Made by a program: the position numbers and the translations under genes | In this document: positions 1-6,119 of the stretch, one piece after another | Position numbering within the stretch: the stretch's first letter is position 1 | How the letters are laid out: the number at the start of each line of letters is the position of its first letter | The notes under the pieces: generated by a model | The model's database searches: none | What the model saw: only the letters and a program-made list of their open reading frames with translations | What the model was told of the DNA's origin: nothing | Assembly (NCBI RefSeq): GCF_042685645.1 | Contig: NZ_JBHUNX010000001.1 | Coordinates: forward strand, 4,774,001-4,838,000 | Source of the DNA: Salininema proteolyticum | GTDB lineage: Bacteria > Actinomycetota > Actinomycetes > Mycobacteriales > Micromonosporaceae | Direction: 5' to 3' | Length of the DNA stretch: 64,000 bases

Positions 1-65
1 CCAAGTAGGTCGTACGCGTCGGAGACGGACGTCTGTAGCCGGACGCGTGAACCTGTATCTCAGGT

Positions 66-101
66 CCGGCGGGGGCCGGTGTTGAAACCGGTCCCCGCCG
101 G
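66..101 (+). terminator. Terminator-like hairpin of an upstream gene
   Basis: Two 15-nt arms (66-80 and 87-101) pair with one G-U and a 6-nt loop, followed by a short GCTTTA tail. It probably ends a transcript that enters from before position 1. No coding frame in bases 1-65 can be assigned to a gene. Confidence 0.6.
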
Positions 102-151
102 GCTTTATCGTGTGCACGCACGTTAGCCCTCCCCGTGGAAGAAGATGCATA

Positions 152-535
152 GTGCGCCTTTACCCCTCATGGCGTTCCCTGTCGCGGATGCTGTCCCTGT
201 TGTGCCTCGCTCTGACTGTCCTCCTCTTGCTCGCACTGGCGTGGACGGACCCGGAGTTCGCCGCGAGGGCGCCGTTGCTCGCCCTCGCCGGGGCGATCGG
301 GATCCTGGCCGTATGGGCGTTCACGGGCCCGAGGGTGGACCGCACCTCGGTGGACTATCCGGGCAGGCGGGAGAAGGAGAGCTACTACCTCAGGCCTGGA
401 GCGGAACACGTCCTCCACGGCGACTGGGTTTTCATCCGGGGAGCGTCCGGGATTCTGAGCCCCACGTCCATGGAGAGGGGTTCCTTTTCCAAGAGGAGTT
501 GGGAACGGCTCGAACGATCTCTGGAGCGGGTCTGA
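152..535 (+). CDS. Small two-helix membrane protein, unknown function
   Basis: I do not recognise this 127-residue protein. A GTG start at 152 is chosen because GGAAGAAG lies 8 nt upstream; an in-frame ATG at 188 is the alternative. Two hydrophobic segments follow the start (roughly residues 13-33 and 40-56), separated by a short acidic loop. The C-terminal 60 residues are soluble, basic and aromatic (motif DWVFIRG near the middle) and should lie in the cytoplasm. It stands alone between a terminator-like hairpin and the HMG-CoA lyase gene. The inference is limited to an inner-membrane protein with a cytosolic tail. Confidence 0.55.
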   Translation: MRLYPSWRSLSRMLSLLCLALTVLLLLALAWTDPEFAARAPLLALAGAIGILAVWAFTGPRVDRTSVDYPGRREKESYYLRPGAEHVLHGDWVFIRGASGILSPTSMERGSFSKRSWERLERSLERV

Positions 536-710
536 CGTCCGCTCGTTTCGGGCGCCTTGTTCGACGACAGGGACGGTCCCCGGGAGTTCCGGAAGGCCTC
601 GCCAGTGCTGGGGATGTTCCGCGGGAAAAGCTCGCGAGCCGGGGGAGTGATCGTCCCCTCTTCCCGCGCTAGACTTCACCTACCGCAACGTATCGAAGGA
701 GACCGCGACA

Positions 711-1634
711 ATGACGTCACCGACCATCGATGTCGAGATCCGCGAGGTAGGGCCCCGGGACGGACTGCAGAACGAGTCGCCCATCCCCACCGACCAGAAG
801 ATCGCCCTGATCAACGGGCTCAACAAGACCGGCCACCACCGGATCGAGGCCGTCAGTTTCGTCCACCCCAAGGCGATTCCCCAGATGGCCGACGCCGACG
901 AGGTGTGGGGCTCGGTCGAGAAGAACCCCGACGTCCTCTACAACGCGCTCGTCCCCAACACGCGGGGCCTGCAGAGGGCCATCGACGCGGGCTTCAAAGA
1001 GGTCAACGTCGTCCTCTCCGCCTCCGACACGCACAACCGCGCCAATCTCAACCGCTCCACCGACGACTCGGTCGCGGAGCTGAAGGACCTGGTGGCGCTC
1101 GCACACGACAACGGCGTGTTCATCGAGCTGGTCATCGCGACCAGCTTCGGCTGCCCCTTCGAGGGCGACACGGACCCCGGGCGCGTCGCCGGGATCGTCG
1201 ACCGCGGCCAGGAGGCGGGCATCGACCGCATCGCCTTCGGCGACACGACCGGCATGGGCACGCCCCGCCGCGTCAAGGACCTGCTCGACGCGGTCGACAC
1301 CGACCTGCCGAGGCTCATGCACTTCCACAACACCCGCGGTACCGCGCTGGCGAACATCCTCGTCTCGCTGGACTACGGGATCCGCCAGTTCGACGCCTCG
1401 GTCGGCGGGCTCGGCGGCTGCCCCTACGCTCCGGGCGCCACGGGCAATGTCGCGACCGAGGAGGTCGTGCACATGCTGCACGACATGGGCCTGAACACGG
1501 GCATCGACTTGGAGGAGCTGCTCAAGGTGGCGGCGAACGCCGAAGAGATGGTCAAGCACGAGCTGCCCAGCGGCGTGTACAAGGCCGGCCCGCGCACCCG
1601 GCTGGTTCCCGCGCGGGACGACCTCTGCTCTTAG
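711..1634 (+). CDS. mvaB: Hydroxymethylglutaryl-CoA lyase
   Basis: Cleaves HMG-CoA to acetyl-CoA and acetoacetate, the last step of leucine catabolism and ketone-body metabolism, in the cytoplasm. The 307-residue length fits the bacterial family. Visible motifs are the N-terminal VGPRDGLQNE (catalytic Arg), the metal-binding HFHNTRG near residue 205, and the HMG-CoA lyase signature GGLGGCPYAPGATGN with the active-site Cys near residue 240. The ATG at 711 follows GAAGGAG with 8 nt spacing. It is monocistronic here. The acetoacetyl-CoA synthetase at 17.9 kb and acyl-CoA dehydrogenase at 20.9 kb could act in the same branched-chain degradation route, though they are not adjacent. Confidence 0.95.
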   Translation: MTSPTIDVEIREVGPRDGLQNESPIPTDQKIALINGLNKTGHHRIEAVSFVHPKAIPQMADADEVWGSVEKNPDVLYNALVPNTRGLQRAIDAGFKEVNVVLSASDTHNRANLNRSTDDSVAELKDLVALAHDNGVFIELVIATSFGCPFEGDTDPGRVAGIVDRGQEAGIDRIAFGDTTGMGTPRRVKDLLDAVDTDLPRLMHFHNTRGTALANILVSLDYGIRQFDASVGGLGGCPYAPGATGNVATEEVVHMLHDMGLNTGIDLEELLKVAANAEEMVKHELPSGVYKAGPRTRLVPARDDLCS

Positions 1635-1690
1635 GACGTCGAGGCGGCGGGCGGGAGCGTCCGCCGCCCCGGGCAATGGCACTGCTCTCC

Positions 1691-1696
1691 TACGAT
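1691..1696 (+). promoter_or_regulatory. Leaderless -10 box (TACGAT)
   Basis: TACGAT followed by 7 nt and GTG at 1704. No convincing -35 element is visible. Confidence 0.5.
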
Positions 1697-1703
1697 GGCC
1701 GTT

Positions 1704-2630
1704 GTGCACGACTGCCACCGGGTCAACGACCTTACTTATCCTCCCAAGCCGAAGCGGAACGTGTCCCCGGCCCTCGCCGGCCTCGTCCTGACGGTCGGCG
1801 TCGCGGCCTCCCCCTTCGGAGCCGCGTTCGGCTCTTTCACGCTGTACTGGGACCTGGGCTGGAGCGCCGTCCACGCCCAGCTGGTCTTCCTCGCCGTCGC
1901 GCCGACCGTCCTGTGGGCCACCGCCTGGTTCAGCATATGGGCGGCCCGCCTCCGGGGGCCGCGGCGGTTCACCTACCGGTTCCCCATACCCGTCCTGGCG
2001 CTCATCGTGGTGGCCTGCTACGGGATCGCCCTGTCCCCCTTGTACTGGGGCATCGTGCACGGCGGCCTCGGAGACGGGGACTCGGGCGGCGAGCTGTCCG
2101 TCGTGCTGCTGATCGTTCTGCTCACGGCCGCCGTCATCGCTGCGACGGCGGTCTGCAGGCCCATAGAGGATCCGGCCGCGGCCTTCGCGGACCTCCGGCC
2201 GCGGGGCGTGACCGAGACCGACGTGGTGGCCTGCCGGGAGGTCGAGGAGGCGACGGGCGACCACGTGCGCGAGGTCGTCCAGCTCAGCGAGCCGAATCCC
2301 CTCGTGGAGGAGCTCGAGGTGGAAGACGGCATGCGGGTCCGCTACGCGCTTCGGAACGGAGAATGGGTGGAGACGCACCTTCAACTGCAGCAGCTTCGCC
2401 TGGACTTCGGCCGCGACGAGATGGCGGCCGCGGCCGGGGACGGTCGTGACCGCGAGGAGCTGGAGGTCGGGGACGGCCCCGCCTACCGCTTCCGCTCTCC
2501 GGACGGCGAGGAGGACTTCGTCTGGTTCGCCGTCGACGACCGTTTCGTGGTCGAGGTGCGCAGTTCGAAGGCGCTGGGACACCGCGTCCGCCTGGACCTG
2601 GCCCGCAGCGCCCTGTCGCGGCTGCGGTGA
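1704..2630 (+). CDS. Four-helix membrane protein, paralogue of the next gene
   Basis: A 308-residue protein of unknown function. The GTG at 1704 is preferred over the ATG at 1695 because a TACGAT box ends exactly 7 nt before it, the leaderless arrangement used elsewhere in the window. The N-terminal half has four hydrophobic segments in two pairs, each pair joined by a short charged loop. The C-terminal half (about residues 155-308) is soluble and acidic, with QLQQLRLDF and YRFRSPDGEEDFVWFAVDD. The same arrangement and the same C-terminal motifs recur in the gene starting at 2725, so the two are tandem duplicates. No enzyme motif was found. Confidence 0.7.
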   Translation: MHDCHRVNDLTYPPKPKRNVSPALAGLVLTVGVAASPFGAAFGSFTLYWDLGWSAVHAQLVFLAVAPTVLWATAWFSIWAARLRGPRRFTYRFPIPVLALIVVACYGIALSPLYWGIVHGGLGDGDSGGELSVVLLIVLLTAAVIAATAVCRPIEDPAAAFADLRPRGVTETDVVACREVEEATGDHVREVVQLSEPNPLVEELEVEDGMRVRYALRNGEWVETHLQLQQLRLDFGRDEMAAAAGDGRDREELEVGDGPAYRFRSPDGEEDFVWFAVDDRFVVEVRSSKALGHRVRLDLARSALSRLR

Positions 2631-2711
2631 GGCGGGCTCCGCCGGGGCAGTGCCGCCGCGGCGGAGACTCAACGGCCCCCGGTGGGGGTGTGACTTCCCG
2701 AACACGTCTTC

Positions 2712-2717
2712 TAAACT
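2712..2717 (+). promoter_or_regulatory. Leaderless -10 box (TAAACT)
   Basis: TAAACT is followed by 7 nt and GTG at 2725. A GTGACT at 2690-2695 is a possible -35 with about 16 nt spacing. Confidence 0.5.
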
Positions 2718-2724
2718 TGTGAAC

Positions 2725-3648
2725 GTGCCCGAAAACTATTCCTCAAACGCTCTGGCCCTCGCCCGACGGCTCGAGCACCGTGTACCGCCCTTTATCGCCG
2801 TGCCCGTCCTGGCGATCGTCGGACTAGCCCTCATCGCCGGGGCGTCGGCCCTCACCAGCCGTCTCTACTGGGAGCGGGGCTGGACCGAGGTGGAGGCCCA
2901 CCTCTTCTTCCTCTCGATCGCCCTGTCCGGCTCGTGGCTGGTCACCTGGTTCGGCCTCTGGGCCTTCGGCCGCCGAGGCCCGGACCGGCCCGTCCGCCGC
3001 CTACCGGTCCCCGCCCGAGCGGCCGTGTCCGTCGCGCTGTGCGCGCTCGCCCTGGCGCCCTTGTACGTGCGGGCCACCGGCGGCGGGGAGACGGTGGACG
3101 ACCCGTGGGTCCCGCAGGCGGTGCTCCTGAGCGCCGTCCTGCTGCCCGCGGCCGTGCTCGCCTCCGTCCGGGTCTGCCGTCCCGAAGCGGTCGGCGCCGA
3201 GACCGCCGCCCTCGAACCCACTGGATTGACCTCCGACGACGTCCTGACCGCGAACGTGGTCGCGGAGGCCACCGGCCGGCGAGTGCTGAGCACCGAGCGG
3301 CGCGGGGAGATCGATCCCGCCTCCACCGGCGCGGACTCGGGAGGCGAAATGTTCCTCCACTATGAACTCCAGGACGGCGCCTGGATCGAGGTCGTCCTGC
3401 GACTCCAGCAATTCTATTCGGACAGAGGATATGAAGAACTCCTCGACGAAGCCGGAGTCGGCTGCGAGCGCGAGGAGTTGGAGGGTTGGGGCGACCCCAC
3501 CTACCGTTTCCAGTCCGCCGACGGCGAGAGCGATTTCGTCTGGACGGCCGTGGACGACGCCTTCGTCCTCGAGGTCCGCAGCTCCGACCACTTCGGCCAC
3601 GAGGTGCGCTCGACATTGGCCCGCAAGGGCCGCGAGGGCCTCTGGTAG
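2725..3648 (+). CDS. Four-helix membrane protein, paralogue of the preceding gene
   Basis: A 307-residue protein of unknown function that copies the design of the 1704-2630 product: four N-terminal membrane segments (including TSRLYWERGWTEVEAHLFFL in the first loop) and a soluble acidic C-terminal half ending with YRFQSADGESDFVWTAVDD. The start is GTG 2725, 7 nt after TAAACT; GTG 2719 is in frame and possible. The two paralogues share helix order and the C-terminal motif but differ clearly in sequence, so the duplication is not recent. The gene ends at a hairpin shared with the convergent antitoxin gene. Confidence 0.7.
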   Translation: MPENYSSNALALARRLEHRVPPFIAVPVLAIVGLALIAGASALTSRLYWERGWTEVEAHLFFLSIALSGSWLVTWFGLWAFGRRGPDRPVRRLPVPARAAVSVALCALALAPLYVRATGGGETVDDPWVPQAVLLSAVLLPAAVLASVRVCRPEAVGAETAALEPTGLTSDDVLTANVVAEATGRRVLSTERRGEIDPASTGADSGGEMFLHYELQDGAWIEVVLRLQQFYSDRGYEELLDEAGVGCEREELEGWGDPTYRFQSADGESDFVWTAVDDAFVLEVRSSDHFGHEVRSTLARKGREGLW

Positions 3649-3728
3649 GCGCGCCGCCTCGCATCCGACAATCCCGCGCCCGGCCTGAGCGTTCCAACGC
3701 CCGGCACCAGGTCTCTCCGAACCCGGTC

Positions 3729-3746
3729 CCGCGCCCTAAGGCGCGG
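3729..3746. terminator. Bidirectional terminator-like hairpin
   Basis: A perfect 7-bp stem CCGCGCC/GGCGCGG with a CTAA loop lies between two convergent genes. There is no U-tract, as is usual in actinomycetes. Confidence 0.6.
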
Positions 3747-3779
3747 CTTCGGGCGTCTCCGAGTCCGAGCGCCCCGCGC

Positions 3780-4124
3780 CTACCCTTCGCGGCTCCGGGC
3801 CGGGCGCGGGATCGGGTCCAGGAGGAACGCGCCCAGCGGGGCGATCCTCCTGAGCTCCGGCCCAAGCTTGTCCCTCTCGACCTTGAGGTCGTGGCGGGCC
3901 TGCAGGTTCATCCAGAACGCGGGACCGTTGCCGAAGAACCTGCCCAGGCGGAGAGCGGTGTCGGGGGTGATGCCGCGCTTGCCGAGCACGATCTCGTTGA
4001 TCCGCCGCGGCGGTACGCCGACGGTGCGGGCGACGCGGGTCTGGGAGAGCCGGAGCGGCGCCAGGAAGTCGTCCATGAGGACCTTGCCGGGATGGACGGG
4101 CGCGTTGTTCTGCTGGTTCCTCAT
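3780..4124 (-). CDS. HigA-family helix-turn-helix antitoxin-like protein, solitary
   Basis: A 114-residue protein with an Xre-type fold typical of HigA/VapI addiction-module antitoxins. The N-terminus has the family motif HPGKVLMDDF, followed by the helix-turn-helix (LSQTRVARTVGVPPRRINEI) and the family-typical FWMNLQARHDL near residue 73. The ATG at 4124 follows a TACCTT box by 7 nt; a GGAGG abuts the codon. In canonical higBA loci the toxin lies just upstream, but here the upstream neighbour on this strand is lpdA and no HigB-like reading frame is present. It may be an orphan DNA-binding regulator. Confidence 0.8.
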   Translation of the reverse strand: MRNQQNNAPVHPGKVLMDDFLAPLRLSQTRVARTVGVPPRRINEIVLGKRGITPDTALRLGRFFGNGPAFWMNLQARHDLKVERDKLGPELRRIAPLGAFLLDPIPRPARSREG

Positions 4125-4131
4125 CCTCCAC

Positions 4132-4137
4132 AAGGTA
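4132..4137 (-). promoter_or_regulatory. Leaderless -10 box (TACCTT)
   Basis: On the minus strand TACCTT precedes the ATG at 4124 by 7 nt. Confidence 0.45.
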
Positions 4138-4163
4138 ACGCCCGGCCGGCTCGGGCCGGGCGT
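4138..4163 (-). terminator. Terminator-like hairpin after lpdA
   Basis: Perfect 10-bp arms (4138-4147 and 4154-4163) with a 6-nt loop lie just past the lpdA stop codon. They separate lpdA from the antitoxin gene. Confidence 0.65.
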
Positions 4164-4189
4164 TCGGAAGGCGTGTCGGAACGGCTGTC

Positions 4190-5569
4190 TCAGTACTCCA
4201 TGAGCTGGCGGGCCGCCTCGGCGACGGATCCCGACAGGGACGGGTAGATCGTCAGGGTGCGGGCCAGCTGCTCGACGGTGAGGCGGTGCTCCACGGCGAT
4301 GGCGACCGGCTGGATCAGCTCGCCGGCGCGGGAGGCCACGATGACGCCGCCGGCCACGACGCCGGAGGTGCGCCAGGCGAAGATCTTGACGAACCCGGCC
4401 GAGCGGTTGAGCATCTTGGCGCGCGGGTTGGAGGCCAGCGGCAGTTTGACGACCCGGCAGTCGACCTTGCCGGAGTCCACGTCGCCCTGGGTGACGCCCA
4501 CGGTGGCCAGTTCGGGGTCGGAGAAGACGTTGGAGGCCACGTTGCGCAGCTTGATCGGGCGGACGGCCTCGCCGAGGGCGTGCCAGACGGCGATGCGGCC
4601 CTGCATGGCGGCGACCGAGGCGAGCGCGTGCACGCCGGTCACGTCGCCGGCGGCGTAGATGCCGGGGACGTTGGTGCGCGAGACCTTGTCGACCGGGATG
4701 TAGCCTCGGTCGTCGGTGTCGACGCCCAGCTCGGCGAGCCCGAGGCCCTCGGAGTTGGGGACGGATCCGACGGTGATGAGCGCGTGCGAACCGGGCACGA
4801 CGGTGCCGTCGCCGAGCTCGACCTCGACGCCGTCGTCGGTGCGGCGCACGGCGTTGGCGCGGGCGTGGCTGCGGATGTCCATGCCGCGTCCGCGGAAGAC
4901 CGACTCGACGGCCTCGGCGGCGTCGCGGTCCTCGTGCGGCATGACGCGGTCGCGCGAGGAGATCAGGGTGACCCGCGAGCCCATGGAGAGGTAGGCGGAG
5001 GCGAACTCGGCGCCGGTGACGCCGGAGCCGACGACGATGAGGTGTTCGGGGAGCTCGTCGAGGTCGTAGAGCTGGCGGCAGGTGAGGACCCGCTCGCCGT
5101 CGACGGGGGTGGTGGGGAGCACGCGCGGGGTGGCGCCGGTGGCGAGGAGGACGATGTCGGCGTGGATGGTGTAGTCCTCGCCGTCGCGGGGCGACACGCG
5201 GACGGCGTGCGTGCGGCCCTCGCAGTCGGCCAGGGTGGCGGTCCCGTCGACGAGGGTGACGCCGGCGGTGGTGAGCTTGCCGGCGATGTCGCCGGACTGC
5301 TGGCCGGCGAGCTGTTTGACCCGGGCGTTGACGGCCTTCGGCTTGACGCGGGGGGCGTCGACCTCCACGCCGAGGTCGACCGACTCCTTGGCCTCGGTGA
5401 CGGCGTTGGAGGCGGCGATGAACGACTTGGAGGGCACGCAGTCGGTCAGCACGCACGCGCCTCCGGCTCCCGTGGCCTCGATGAGGGTCACCTCCGCGTT
5501 CAGCTGGGCCGCTACCAGGGCCGCTTCGTATCCTGCGGGTCCGCCCCCGATGATGGCTACACGTGCCAC
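4190..5569 (-). CDS. lpdA: NAD(P)H-quinone dehydrogenase of the LpdA flavoprotein type
   Basis: A 459-residue flavoprotein of the pyridine nucleotide-disulfide oxidoreductase family. In mycobacteria LpdA reduces quinones with NAD(P)H rather than lipoamide. The FAD motif GGGPAGYEA is at the N-terminus, the NAD motif VVGSGVTGAEFAS in the middle and the second FAD motif GIYAAGDVTG later. The N-terminal site keeps a Cys-x4-Cys pair (CVLTDC). The C-terminal His-Pro-x3-Glu dyad of true lipoamide dehydrogenases is replaced by YPSLSG, which fits the quinone reductase type. GTG 5569 is preferred because AAAGGTGG lies 6 nt upstream; an in-frame upstream ATG (about 5603) is an alternative. Transcribed divergently from the next gene. 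Confidence 0.9.
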   Translation of the reverse strand: MARVAIIGGGPAGYEAALVAAQLNAEVTLIEATGAGGACVLTDCVPSKSFIAASNAVTEAKESVDLGVEVDAPRVKPKAVNARVKQLAGQQSGDIAGKLTTAGVTLVDGTATLADCEGRTHAVRVSPRDGEDYTIHADIVLLATGATPRVLPTTPVDGERVLTCRQLYDLDELPEHLIVVGSGVTGAEFASAYLSMGSRVTLISSRDRVMPHEDRDAAEAVESVFRGRGMDIRSHARANAVRRTDDGVEVELGDGTVVPGSHALITVGSVPNSEGLGLAELGVDTDDRGYIPVDKVSRTNVPGIYAAGDVTGVHALASVAAMQGRIAVWHALGEAVRPIKLRNVASNVFSDPELATVGVTQGDVDSGKVDCRVVKLPLASNPRAKMLNRSAGFVKIFAWRTSGVVAGGVIVASRAGELIQPVAIAVEHRLTVEQLARTLTIYPSLSGSVAEAARQLMEY

Positions 5570-5620
5570 GGGTGTCCACCTTTCTGGTGTCATGTTCTTC
5601 ATTGGTTCGCGATTTAAGAG

Positions 5621-5626
5621 TATCTT
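5621..5626 (+). promoter_or_regulatory. Leaderless -10 box (TATCTT)
   Basis: TATCTT is followed by 6 nt and GTG at 5633. Confidence 0.5.
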
Positions 5627-5632
5627 CAAGGT

Positions 5633-6076
5633 GTGATTCTTTACGCGGCGTATGGCTCCAATCTTGATCCTGCTCGCATGCGCGGAACCTGTCCGCGCTC
5701 TCCGCTCGTGGGCACGGGTTGGCTGGAGGGGTGGCGGCTGACGTTCGCGGGCGGTGACCTGGGATGGGAGTCGGCGGTTTCGACCGTCGTGGAGTCCCCG
5801 GTGGAGCGGGTCTACGCCGCCCTCTACGAGCTGCACACTATGGACAAGGCGACTCTCGACGAGTTGGAGGGTTTCACCTCCGACCTGTACCGGAAGATGC
5901 AGACGCACGTGGCCACGAGCGAGGGCCTCAAGCCGGTGTGGATGTACGTCTACGACGGCTTCGAGGGCGGACTCCCCTCGCAGTGGTACCTCGACGAGCT
6001 GGTCCGGTCGGCCGAGGCCGGCGGCGCTCCGGAGGACTATATAGAGGCGTTGAAGAAGCGCCCCACCAGCGGGTGA
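5633..6076 (+). CDS. Gamma-glutamylcyclotransferase family protein
   Basis: A 147-residue protein of the GGCT/AIG2 fold. Members form 5-oxoproline from gamma-glutamyl amines or peptides. The family hallmark YGSNLDPARM is at the N-terminus, and the expected catalytic Glu sits in LDELEGF near residue 80. The GTG start at 5633 is leaderless (TATCTT box 6 nt upstream). It is divergent from lpdA and convergent with the large lipase-like membrane protein. The substrate cannot be read from sequence; glutathione is not a normal actinobacterial thiol, so another gamma-glutamyl compound is more likely. Confidence 0.85.
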   Translation: MILYAAYGSNLDPARMRGTCPRSPLVGTGWLEGWRLTFAGGDLGWESAVSTVVESPVERVYAALYELHTMDKATLDELEGFTSDLYRKMQTHVATSEGLKPVWMYVYDGFEGGLPSQWYLDELVRSAEAGGAPEDYIEALKKRPTSG

Positions 6077-6088
6077 ACGATCGTTCGG

Positions 6089-6119
6089 GAACCGCCGCGC
6101 TTAAGGGCCGCGGCGGTTC
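6089..6119. terminator. Bidirectional terminator hairpin
   Basis: An 11-bp stem (GAACCGCCGCG and its complement) lies between convergent genes. It includes the stop codon of the minus-strand gene at 6101-6103. Confidence 0.7.

Noticed and set aside
3780..5569. Long minus-strand frame running through lpdA and the antitoxin gene
   Set aside because: Only its last 114 codons are a real gene; the rest is the shadow of lpdA in another frame.
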